A DNA stretch of 64,000 bases. Source: Laburnicola sp. R22_1 (taxonomy: Eukaryota > Ascomycota > Dothideomycetes > Pleosporales > Didymosphaeriaceae). Under the pieces are notes generated by a model that saw only the letters and a list, made by a program, of their open reading frames with translations, searched no databases and had not been told where the DNA came from. Below, in pieces: positions 35,396-46,495 of the stretch (positions within the stretch are counted from its first letter, which is position 1; every line of letters begins with the position of its first letter). A program made the position numbers and the translations under genes. The stretch is from the NCBI GenBank assembly GCA_014281115.1, contig JACONQ010000012.1:1612001-1676000 (forward strand), in the 5' to 3' direction.

Positions 35396-35706
35396 AACGC
35401 GCTAACTTCTTTTTATTAATGTCTTATAATGCTTTTCTGTATATATAATAGTAAAAGAGATATCTACTATTATTGTAATATTTTTATTAGAAACTTCTTA
35501 GTCGTAAAAAAACCATACTTTCTATAGTATATAATATACTATTAAGGTTTTTATATTTTATATTATTATATATTATATTATATAGTTTTTTTACGACTAA
35601 GAGGTTTCTAATAAAAATATTATAATAATAGCAGTTATCCCTCCTACTATTATTAATATTGAAAAGCGTTTTAAGGTAGTATTAATAAAAAGGGGTTAGC
35701 GCGTTG
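35396..35706. repeat. Palindrome with R2-like arms
   Basis: Inverted arms of about 110 bp start AACGCGCTAAC and end GTTAGCGCGTT. Each arm carries the R2 sequence (ACGACTAAGA.GTTTCTAATAA), around an AT-only centre. It may be a non-autonomous inverted-repeat element or two R2 copies facing each other. Confidence 0.65.
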
Positions 35707-35844
35707 GCCTAACCTCGCTAAGTAATTATATTGTAAATTATTTATCTTTTAAACTTACTAGCTTTAAAGCTAAATTATAAGCTAACTATAATAGTTATTA
35801 CTAAAGTTCTAAGATATAAAAATTTTAGTTTTTCTCTAGATTAT

Positions 35845-35978
35845 GTGTGTGTTGTTAAATTAACTACCTAGGGGTAGAACGACAAAGGCTTTCATCTTAA
35901 ATAACATGATAAAAAAAGCAGAGCCCCCTGCTTAGTAATTAAAAAAAGAGCGTAAAATGGGTAATTATTAAAAAAAGC
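35845..35978 (+). repeat. Repeat R1, copy 3, with 13-bp target duplication
   Basis: The copy lies between TTCTCTAGATTAT at 35832-35844 and again at 35979-35991. The opposite arm of the hAT relic (about 34079-34091) has the same site uninterrupted, ATAATCTAGAGAA on the plus strand, giving a built-in empty site. The copy starts GTGTGTGTTGTTAAATT and ends TAATTATTAAAAAAAGC. Confidence 0.88.
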
Positions 35979-36702
35979 TTCTCTAGATTATAAAACTATA
36001 ATTTTTATTAAATTCTATTATTTTGCTTATATGTAAAATGAGCGTTACTCAGTTAACTTATTTTTTACTCGCTCACCTATTACTCACTCATTCGCTCAGC
36101 GATCGCTCATCTTACTCATCCCCCATCACTGGTGCTGAGGAGCGGAGCCGTTCCAGGGGCTGGGTTGCGCCTGCACTGGCCAGGCCGTGGGCGGGGCGCC
36201 TGCCGCCGTGATTGGCGCGCCGAAGCGAACGGCTTTCCAGAAACCGCGCGACGTGGCCCGCAGCCCTGAGTCTGCGCAGGGTGGCAGGCAGGCTGCCCGG
36301 CGGTCAGCACAGGCGGTGCCGGTCTCATGGATCGTGGACATGGATGGATGGGGATGCGGATGCATGCATCAACGGCTCCATGGATGCATCTGAGCCCTGA
36401 GGGAGCCGAGCCTGGTGCATCCTCCATCCATCGGGTCGTGCTTGCTGAAACTGGGCTGCCCGCGCGGTGGCGCCTTCCCTGCCCGTCGCGTTCGCTCCTG
36501 CCTCCCCCAGACGCCCGGCACAGCACTCTCGTGACTCCCCTGCCCACTGCCCACCACCCGTCTGGCCCAACCGCCGCCTTCGGAACCCAGCCCATCACGG
36601 CATCCCTCTCCCCCTTTGCTCAGCGGCACAGCACCATACACGCGGCCACCATTTCGCCGCCGGCGCTGTCTGCCCTGGTACATAGCAGTGATAGCACATA
36701 GC

Positions 36703-36795
36703 ACCATACCACATCCCACAGAGGTATTGCCTCAGTACCATACCACATCCCACAGAGGGATTGCCTCAGCACCATACCACATCCCACAGAGGTAC
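36703..36795. repeat. 34-bp tandem repeat
   Basis: ACCATACCACATCCCACAGA begins three successive units at 36703, 36737 and 36771, each continuing GG..TTGCCTCAG, the last one partial. Noncoding. Confidence 0.85.
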
Positions 36796-39700
36796 ATCCC
36801 TCAGCTGGGGCTCCGGGCCTCGTCACCGCGCCCCCTTTGCACACGTCAGTCCTCCTCGGGCGCATATCACAGCTGGCTCTCCGGCTCTGTGCCGCTACCG
36901 GGGAGCACAACAAGCCATCACATCGCACGCACTGGCCCACGAAGCAGCAAGCAATCATGACAGCCACACTTGCGGCTGTTCCTCGTCGAAGCCCCGGCGC
37001 AATTTCCCCACGGTGCCCAAGCCTGGAGCGGCAAGACCGTTTGATAACTCGATAACGACATGTCCCCGCCAGGCTTTTCAGCCGAGCGCCGACACGAACC
37101 TGGCTGGACCGGGGTGCCGTGTCCCAGCCGCCGCCGTGTCATCGCCAGCCATCCCAACCGGCCCTCCATCGAGGAGCCCGACCCCTCTGTCAGATCACCC
37201 GAAGAGCACCATTTCCGCCATCATGCATGTGTGCCCTTTCGACGCCATCCGAATTGCCATGGCAAACGCCCTGACGCAACGCCATTATTCGTTTGCCCTT
37301 TGCCCCTCTCCACCCACCAAGGCCTTGCAATAATGCGTATGCACATGGCGAGATGACTCCGACCATCGGGCACTCCAACGCACCACCAGCAGGGCGGGGA
37401 TGCTAAGGAGATGCAGATGCAGATGCAGATGCCGACTTTACCTTGATTCACAGCGTTTTTTTAGCACACCTACAGCTTTCTCTCACAGCGTTATACTGTG
37501 TACGGAACGTGCGCGAAGTATTCTTCATGATGCAGATGCAGCATGGCTTCGGCGTGTGCTCCGTATCGTATCCGCTCCTTCCCCACGCATCACACTTCGG
37601 TCGAGCATTTCGGGTTGCAGCAATGATCCATCCAGCTCGGCTCTGTGGTCCTTTACGGCCATGTCAAGCGGGCGCCCTCGTGCATCATCACGAGACGGGG
37701 GCACAGTAAGCGTTGGGCAGGGGCGCGCTTTTCGTATGCAGATGCATCAGTACGTATACGGTATCAGATCGCGACCATGCTGGCCGGCGTCACAAGGTTC
37801 TGGGAGTGAGGAAGCTGGGATGGCTGCCGTCGGTCCTTTTCTACGTGTATGTATGATGTCCGCGTGCTACTGCACCTAGGCTACAGCGGGGTCAATCGCA
37901 GCCAGGTGATAGGTCGGCCACTAATCAGCCGTGGTTTCAGCAGCGCCTCTTTCATCAGCAACCTATCAGAAGACACCCCGGGCCCAGGAGTTTCGCTGCC
38001 TCCACGCGGAGCGTCTAGCAGCCTCAACCGCCATCTTTTGTTCATGACGTACACTCGGCGTTCCACGAAATGAGTGGGTCTAGAGCTCTAAGCGTGGCGT
38101 TGGCATATTTGTGCCATCTGTTGGAAAACCTCAAGATTGCTGCGGCATGCCGCATGAGCCCTCAGCGGTCCCGAGTCCTTCTCCATCCTTGCGCTGAAGA
38201 CGAACAGCAATTTGTGTTACAGCCCGTGGCTAGCCGCCTCCCACCCCACTAAGGAACTCGGTGCCTTCGAGTACGAACATCAAATTTTTTTGTGCCGATC
38301 GGTGAGAGAAGTCTTTGAGGTGGGGGTAACGTATCAAGTTTTCAGGGAAATTGTCACCACCAATCGTCGAAGCCGCCTTCCTCCGTCGCTCCGTGTGCAC
38401 GTCACATCAGGCAGAAGCGAGGACCAGTTGCATCGGTTTCACACCAAGCGAGGACATGCATTGCCGCCATTCAAGGCGTGGAGATCCTTGTCGGATGCTT
38501 ATTCTGCTATTCGTGTTCTAGACTCAGGCATACATATGCCAAACGCTAATGCGCATTCACAAATTGCCGGCTTAGAAACCCCCATGACTTCATGTATTGA
38601 GTCAGGGCCTCGGCATCAATTATTCTCGTACAGCTACAACTGACTCAGCCCTCCTATGCGCGCATACCTTCAAATAGCGCTCCATTCGGCGCGGTCGGTG
38701 ACACGGCACTTGTCCTTGTCTTGCGAGCGTCGGCGAAACAATCCGTATCATGTCCCCAACGCGAAGCGATCACTGACTAGGGGCTCATTCTAGGGTTCGC
38801 TGACCACTCTGCAGATGCAGAGTAACCAACAAATGAAGGATGCCACAGCGTGCCAAGGACTGGTATGCTGACGGGCAACGCGAGCATGCAAGCGCCTCTT
38901 GGAGGGAAATCATCGCCAGTTGCTTGGTCATGTTATTTGCAGCCATTACGCTGCTCCGCAAATCGTCCAAGCAACGAGACAACAAGGTCTAGTATTGATT
39001 GACGAGTCACCGAACCAACAGGCCTTCATCCAAGCTTCTTGTGTGCCGGAAATCCGCCTGAGAGGGCGAGATGAGGCGTGAAGAGGATGCCATAACATCC
39101 TAACGGCCTACGTCAGCAGTGCCACCAAATGCTTCGTGTCATATTTTGTCAGCGTCGCATCTCTACGCTCGGTGAGTTGTAAGGGAAACCCCAAAGCGCA
39201 TTCTTTTGCGGCCCTTAACTACGTTTACTTCATTAACATCTTACTACCCAAGGTTATTAGTAAGTGCACGGTATTTCACTCATGCTTGGCCGAGCCAAGC
39301 GAAAGTAATATAGCCTATTCCGGTAACTGCGCTCGCCGTGCCACGTTGCTGCAGAATGCAGCGATGCACTTCCTTTTCGGGCCACGGTCCACACTCATGT
39401 CTACGGACTTGCTTTTGCGCAGCCGGAAACCGAGTTGCGTTCGGTGCTTAGACGCCAAGTAAGTTGATGCTTTGCAAAAATACTGATATACGCAAGAAAT
39501 AATAGTTGCCAAGTCCTATTAAGAAGGATGGAGCGAATGGGTGAGTCACTGGTTAAGCCATTTTCCACAATGAGATTAGTTTGGGTCTGACCTTCTGCAG
39601 GTCGCTGTGGTAAACGGTAAACCTACAGTACCTAGGTTACTAGGTCTTGCTTGGGAAGCATAACCAACACTAGAAAATTCAAATCTGTCACGTACATACG

Positions 39701-40154
39701 TTTCACATGCGGAGTCGCTACCTTAGACGAATACGCGACTGTTCCGCACTCTGCAAATTCTTAGCTTTGGATGCACAACGGCTCCCGTTTCGATCAGGCT
39801 GTAGCAAGAAATGGGCCTGTTCTTTTGATCAGTGGCAACTCGCCCCTCTTTTCCTAATTAATTATTGCTCAGCTCTCCTCACCCCCCTAAAACTTACTTA
39901 AAATTAACTTTAATAGCTAATTTAATAGCTTTTTATTTAGTTAGCTTTACTAGTGTAAAATACTTACTATATATTTTAATTATTAATAAAAATAGCTTTT
40001 TATTACATACTATATATATATTACATAATTTATAATAAAACTAATACTAATTATATTATATGGTTTCTACTTTACTATAGCTATATTACTATTATTAACT
40101 ATAACTTTAGTCTTATTTATAATATTAATTTTTATTCCTAATACTACTTTACTA

Positions 40155-40240
40155 CTAAGTAGAAGGCTCTGCTTTTTTATTATATTATTTAAGATAAAAG
40201 CCTTTGTTGTCCTACCCCTAGGTAGATAAATTAACGCCAC
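40155..40240 (-). repeat. Repeat R1, copy 4, with 14-bp target duplication
   Basis: An 86-bp reverse copy between two identical 14-mers ATACTACTTTACTA (40141-40154 and 40241-40254). The conserved end (TTAACGCCAC) abuts one duplication; the other end stops at CTAAGTAG, about 45 bp short of the longest copies. Confidence 0.88.
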
Positions 40241-43200
40241 ATACTACTTTACTAAAGTTACTTTTAGTTTTTATTATTATTAAATAAACTACTATTATAT
40301 TTACTTTAACTACTTTATTATATAAATAAATACTATACTAATATTAACTAAAAACTAAACTAAATATAAAAATACTTATAAAAAGGATAAAAACTAATTA
40401 GCTATTTAATATTATAGGCTTTTTAATAAATAGCTATATATATAGCTTAATATAGTTTATTAAACTTAATTATAAGATATTAGTAAGATAACTAGCGTAC
40501 TTATATATAACTATTGCTAGCAGAGTAGAGCTTAGCCGCGACAAGCGGCACTATTAAATCTACTATACATGCCAATGGCGGAATTAACAAGCCTCACCTA
40601 CGAAATAACAGGCTACTCGAATCTGCGCTAGCGCAAAGCTATTTCTGTCTTCCAAGTTTTTACAAATATGTAGATAGATAGATTGATTGATTGACAATTA
40701 GTAATATTGAGACGAATCAACCCGCCAACGCTTCCAACCCACCACAATCCTCTTCTTATTGCTCCACCACCCTAAGAGCGGAAACTTCCGTCGCTCCTCG
40801 TATTTGACGCTCCATGCAACAGTATCACCTTACCATGATCCGATGCCGTGGATGCCGTAAATCGGAGCACCCACGACACTGTCCCTGCCGGAGGATATTT
40901 TGTCGCTTGCCCCTGGTGCCATTCGTGGCTGATCACTGTGTTGCAGTCTTTGGCGTCGATCGATGCATGCGTGGCAAGTACGAAGTGTTCTAGACTTCGC
41001 TATGACGCTACGTTCTAGGTGTTGCTGGGTTGGCTTCCATGTCGCTACCTAGGTGGGCGGTGCAGTCGATGTCGATATTCCCAAGACCATTCCCCTCGGC
41101 CGTACGGCATTGCACCATCTACCACACAATCCATCTAGCAGCCAGCTTCCAGTCTAAGCCTCACATTCGCAGCGCATCCAAAAGAAGGTTAACCTGCACC
41201 ACGTTATAACATGAACGCAAGAACAGTCGAGTACTTCACCCTCTGCAAACCCACCAGCGCAGAATAAAGCCCTCTCCGCTCACACCTCAAAACAAGCACA
41301 TGCGACATCAACCACGCACGACTGCTCTAAGCGTGGGCTCGCTGAGCTCAGATATCGATCCAATGTTGGGATATCTATGTATATATTAGGCCACGCACAC
41401 ACACCGCTTTCCTTCTGGAAGGTCCGCGGCTGCCGGGTGCTGTGAGACACTTGACTGCAAGGGAAAGTACGCATCGGACTCCGGAGCTGCATGTGCAGCT
41501 CTTACGTTCGGGCGTCCACGTGCTGACGGGTAGGGAGTATGCGCGGCAAGTACGGTGCGGGAAATGCTTTGTGTGTGCCGTGCCGTGTTGTGCTGTGCCG
41601 GTGAACTTCTGGTTTTGGGAGGTGTTGGTGAGGTTTTTTTTAGGTGAGACGGATGTTGTGAGATGGGATGGGATGCGTGGGAAAGCGTGGATGAGGATGT
41701 GAAGGTGGTTTTGCTGCTTTCTTAGGTGTTGGGATGAGTGTGGATTGTGCGATTGTGGATGCCCCAGATGAATCCCCATGGGAAGAATTTATAAATGGTC
41801 GAGTTTCGGCATTGGGAAACGCTTATGAAACGGCTGTCGCACTGGGTACTGCTAGTCGCTCTTTGTATATCACATAGGGCGGGAGTGTTGGCACGTGTAA
41901 TCCGGGAGCTCGGCCTGGAGATGAAATCTGGGCTCTGTTTGGCTTGAACGTCCCGTTTGTTCTGAGAGGAGCAGCTGGGGGTAATGGACTGGGGGATTCT
42001 TGTTATCGTTTGATAGGTGATTGTTTCTTGTTGGATAATATAGATAGGGAAATAGTATAAAAAGGTCGAAATAAGAAAGCAATAGTAATTATATAAATAT
42101 TATAGCTTTCCTAAACTAAACTAACTATCCGAACCTTCAAAAGCTAGAGTTAGTAGATGTAAGGGATCTAATATTACTAGATAAAGGATTTAGGTTCTCT
42201 CACAACGTTATACCCTGCACAAAAGGTGCGCGACGTCTCATGATTCGAAAAAGACTTCCTAGGTACACACACCCGAGCCTACGCAAATGGATACATTCTA
42301 TATGGGAAGCCCTCAAGTCTACAGGTAGCCTGGTACAAACATCACGCACACACCTTTCGACGCGTCGCTAATGTTGGCTTCTATCTAGTTCGATATTGTT
42401 ACATCTCATATACACTACTACGACGCTCTCCTATCTTGCAGCAAAGCCGGCCAGGTGCTACGAATATAATGTGCGCGAGATCTATCTCCTCTTTATGAAG
42501 CGTTGCCCCGAGGACGAACACGGCGATCCAATATTCCTATACTCATCGTTTAGATATAACGTTAACCTAGATTACCGTGCCCGTGCGCGTAACGACCCAC
42601 GTCGCGTAACGACCCAGGAACACCAAAACACCAGACAAGCTCCAAACTTCAACGCGTCATATCTCCACCACCATGGCACCAATTGACGATGCGCTCGCAG
42701 CAATCGAATCGCTTAAACCAGGAGAACAAATTATATACCGGAAAATTGCTCGCCAGTTTAGTGTACCGCACAGTACGCTGCGCCGAAGACACTAAGGCTG
42801 TCAGCGCCCACGGGAAGCTAAGCATCGCGATCAACAAGTACTCAGCCCACAACAAGAGTTAGGGCTTGTAAGCTATATTGAAGACCTTATAAAGAGAGGG
42901 CTGCCTCCTACAAGAAAGATAATACAAAATTTCGCATCCTTAACAGCCACAGAGCCCGTAAGCGACGCTTGGGTTACCCGCTTTCTTGACCAACACGGCC
43001 ACCATCTCATCTCCAAATGGACATCTGGAATTAACTCTCTCCACCACAACGCTAATTCAAACGTTAAGTATAAGCTATACTTTAACTTGCTATATCAGAA
43101 GATAAAGCAGTACGACATATAGCCGCGCCATTCCTACAATATAGACAAGAAGGGCTTTATAATAGGTATAACAGGACGCTTAAAACGAGTGTTTAGCTGT

Positions 43201-44370
43201 CAGATATAGAAGCGAAAAGAGGTGCAGGCGGCACTCTAAGATGGCTCTTGTAAATGGATCACCCTCTTAGCAGCTATCTGCGCTAATAGGGAGGCTCTGC
43301 CGCCAGGTCTCATCTATCAGTTAGCAAACAGCTCACTACAGGCAGCTTAGGTGGACGCTATTAAAGCTGGGCAACACAACGTCTTTGTAGCTTTATCTCT
43401 ATCTAGATGGACGAATAACAACATTGGTTTAGTGTGGCTAGAGCAGGTATTTGATCGCTGCACGAAGCAGAAAGCGCGTTGTGGAAGAGACTGGCGTCTC
43501 CTTATACTTGACGGCCATAGCAGTCACCTTATAAAGGAGTTTATTAACTACTGCAAATCCTATCGCATACTCCTAGCTGTATTTCCCCCTCACTCTACCT
43601 ATACGCTTCAACCTCTTGACGTTGTTATGTTTAAACCTCTCTCCACCGCCTACTCTAAGGAGCTCTCCACCCACCTCCAGAGGAGCCAAGGGCTAGTACT
43701 AGTCAAGAAGGGGGACTTTTTCCCACTGTTCTGGAGAGTGTGGGAGTCCTTATTTAAGATAGAGACTATCCTTAAGTCCTTTAAAGCTACTAGTATATGG
43801 CCTATGGACCCAGAGGTTATACTTAAACGCTTCAAGAGAGAGAGCTCTAGGAAGCAAGATAAAGGCGAAGCAGGCCCCTCAGCGCTTAAGGAGAGCGACT
43901 GGCGTCAGATGGAGCGTCTCGTACGCTCTGCAGTGAAGGATACTACCGCAGAAGAGTCAAAGTCGCTCTTCCAAACGCTCTACAGACTCTAAGTACAAAA
44001 CAAACTACTACACTATAAGAACAATAGCCTAAGAGAGGCTCTCACTGCTAAGAAGAAGCACAAGAAGCGCGGCAAACCTCTTGACTTGCAGCAGCGCCAG
44101 GATACCACGGTGGTGCCGTCTTCTGGTCTCCGCGCAAGATCAGAGAGGCACGTGCACGAGAGACAGTGAAGCAGAGGGAAGAGCATAACGGGCAGCTTGC
44201 AAAGGCTAACAGGAAGGAGCTTCAAGCTGCTACTAAGCTACTCCGAGAGCAGGAGGCAGAGGAGAGGCGTGTGGCGAGAGAGGCAGCCAAGGTAGTGAGG
44301 GAGAAGGAGAAGGCTAACAAGGCAGCTAAACGCGAGCGCCAAAAGGCAGCTCGCAACGCTAAAAAAGCTA

Positions 44371-46160
44371 AGCTAGCGCACATAGTCGCCGCCCACATAG
44401 GGTTGCCGCCCACCCCGCCAAAACGCGACACCTGCACAAAACCCGCGATATCTCAGCAACGCTGATTACAATTGCCATTGACTACACATAGATTCAAGCG
44501 CTGTAGCGGCTGTAGCTATAGCAGCTGTTTCTAAAGTGCTTGATACAGTAAATATACGTGGTTTAGCTGCTAAAGCCTCAGCTGCGCACATAGCCTCCCT
44601 GATACTCTCTACTTCTGCAAAGCGTTGATTCGGGTCTACTCGAACGCGCTTACGCTGACGCTGAGAGGTAGATATCTCTAGCTGCTGCTCAAGTCGTCTT
44701 TTCTCTGCTTCTAGGCCTGCAGCTCTAGCATTTGCAGCTGCTAGAGCCTTACCTGCTTTCTGTAGGAGTAGCCGGGTCGTACGACCTAGATTCTCGACGC
44801 TCTGGACGCTGTGCTGCGCTATATAGAGATCGCGAGGGCCCTGAGGAGTAGAGAGGAAGCTCTGGAGCTGCTGCTGAGGCTGCTGCTGACGAGTAGGCGT
44901 AGTAGGCCTCCGAGAGACCTGCGACGAGCTGAGCACGTGATTGATGTTGAATGGGCAGATGCCAGATGCCTGCCAGCCAGCTCGAATCACACGCTCTGTG
45001 AAGCCTTCCTCCCTAGCTTGGTGATAGCAGGTGATAAAGCGCTCCTTCTTGACAGGCGCAGCGTCGTCGAGTGATGCGAGCTCCTGGATCTGACGCCTGT
45101 AGCTGGACTTGATCACAGAGAAAGGAGCGAGATCTAGAGGCTGTAGGACGTGTGAGGTGTGCGCAGGTAGATATAGGAGCTGTATACGATGCAGCCTGCA
45201 GAGCCACAGGAAGTCTATATCGATATGGCTGCCGTGACCGTCGAGGATAAGAAGGCGGTACTAGCCATCACCTACAGCCGTCTCAGGTATGAATATACGC
45301 TATAGCCACTCAACACCTATCGCTTTCAACGTCCATCCGTTCTTAGAGGTTGTATAGAGCCAGCTAGGCACGGATTTGGCTAGGAACCAGGTAGTCTGTA
45401 GGCTCTGGCCTTTGAAGATGACTGCGCAGCGTAGTTTCTGCCCTGTCGCCGATACGCACTCGATTATAGAGACCCACTCGCGATTCTCTGGAGACCGAAT
45501 GTAAGCCTTCTTCTTCTAACTACTAGAGAGTACTCTAGTGTTTATACATACTCCTAGAGCCACGCCAGTCTCATCCATATTGTAGGTATTCTCCGCCTGT
45601 ATATTAAGCCGCCGTCGAGTCTGCTCATAGAGCTCTAGGAACGCGCGTAGCTGCTCTGGTGTTGCTGCATCAGCTCTCTGAGCCTCTAGCTTTCTGCCGA
45701 CTACAGAGGCAACGCGTGGCTGGCGCCTGAGGAAGTGTGAGAGCCAGAGCTTGCCAACAGGCTGGTTGTCGCCATTCATACGCAGAATTCGATTCGCCAT
45801 TTCTCGAGCGCGAGCGTGCGAGGGAGGGCAGGCGCGTGCGTCTTCTTCGAGGATCCAGTCTACTAGGAAGTCCTCCTGCGCAGGAGTTAATCTCTGCTGG
45901 TGTTGATGGCAAATCGCGCTGTTTGTCGCGCCACCTAGTCGGCCTCGGAGGGTAGATCGAGGGATGTTATATGCCTTCGCTACAGCGCGTAGGCTTGGAT
46001 AAAGGCCAGCGTTGAAATCGCTAATAGCTGATTGTATAGCTTCTTCGCGGGGGTCCATATTGATGAGCGTTGTGGAGAGATATCGCGTGTTTTGTGCAAG
46101 TGTCGCGTTTTGGCGGGGTGGGCGGCAACCCTATGTGGGCGGCGACTATATGCGCTAGCT
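44371..46160 (-). mobile_element. Pogo/Fot1-type transposon B nested in A
   Basis: 1,790 bp, flanked by TA (44369-44370; 46161-46162). The inverted ends start AGCTAGCGCA.ATAGTCGCCG and hold an imperfect duplicated GCCGCCCAC motif at 17-bp spacing. Removing B and one TA joins the host reading frame exactly (KKA-IQLSQKGKRK), so it inserted into the intact A gene. Confidence 0.93.
44466..46058 (-). pseudogene. Transposase of element B (three TAG stops)
   Basis: A 531-codon frame reading MDPREEAIQSAIS at its start. It has a Pipsqueak-like helix-turn-helix (AVAKAYNIPRSTLRGRL), a CENP-B-like second binding domain, DDE core motifs YNMDETGVALG, LILDGHGSHID and HVLQPLDLAPF, and a C-terminal coiled-coil (ARAAGLEAEKRRLEQQLE). 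The stops are TAG at 45516-45518, 45300-45302 and 45261-45263, matching CAG or TGG codons changed by RIP. No frameshift is needed, so decay is mild. Confidence 0.92.
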
Positions 46161-46495
46161 TATACAACTATCCCAAAAGGGCAAGCGCAAGGCCTCAAAA
46201 GCCTCTACTCAAGCCAACAAGCGTCAGAAACAACGTAGTGCTAGTGCAGCTGCTAAGGAGGCATCACAGGCTGCATCAGCTGCCCCAGCTTTCACCACCC
46301 ACCATGGCCGCAACGTCAACCTTCCAAGTAAATTTAGATAGTACAAATTAATCGCATGCCTTTGTTTACTACTCTACTACAAAATCTCGTAATAATAGCT
46401 ATTATAGCTGTTGCAATACCCTCATTTTTGAAGTAGTGAGCGCGTTGTTCCTGGGTCGTTACGCGACGTGGGTCGTTACGCGCACGGGCACGGTA

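Larger units (their letters stand above)
33991..36131. mobile_element. RIP-degraded hAT-type transposon relic
   Basis: The ends are inverted copies of CAGTGATGGGGGA, flanked by the identical 8-bp direct repeat GTGCTGAG (33983-33990 and 36132-36139). An 8-bp duplication with CAGTG ends is the mark of hAT transposons. Inverted similarity continues inward: about 34079-34197 matches 35725-36020 in reverse, interrupted by an R1 copy. The interior is extremely AT-rich with many TA dinucleotides and no open frame, as expected after repeat-induced point mutation. Any transposase is unreadable. Two R1 copies, a 7-bp satellite and a palindrome lie inside. Confidence 0.85.
36132..42572. other. 6.4-kb stretch without recognisable genes
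   Basis: Most of this interval has ordinary base composition, unlike the RIP islands, yet no frame shows family character, consistent codon use or splice-supported extension. It holds a 34-bp tandem repeat (36703-36795), a short GCAGAT repeat near 37410-37430, and one AT-rich island (about 39890-40550) with R1 copy 4. It may be decayed sequence or carry unrecognised noncoding transcripts. Confidence 0.45.
42673..46341 (+). pseudogene. Transposase of element A (DDE_1, broken, interrupted)
   Basis: The frame runs 42673-44370 and resumes at 46163-46341 after element B. The N-terminus is a Pipsqueak-like helix-turn-helix (KIARQFSVPHSTLRR). The DDE core shows NIDKKGFIIG, LILDGHSSH and TYTLQPLDVVMF. 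A Lys/Arg/Ala-rich C-terminus spans the insertion. Six in-frame stops are seen, the first at 42793-42795, all TAA or TAG, plus a one-base loss near 44100. These fit CAA/CAG/TGG-to-stop changes from RIP. It cannot make transposase. Confidence 0.9.
42575..46493 (+). mobile_element. Pogo/Fot1-type transposon A
   Basis: Bounded by TA (42573-42574; 46494-46495) and by perfect inverted repeats of about 47 bp starting CCGTGCCCGTGCGCGTAACG. Each end holds CGCGTAACGACCC twice, 17 bp apart. It carries a plus-strand DDE transposase relic and is split by element B. Without B and one TA it would be 2,127 bp, a usual size for the family. Confidence 0.93.
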
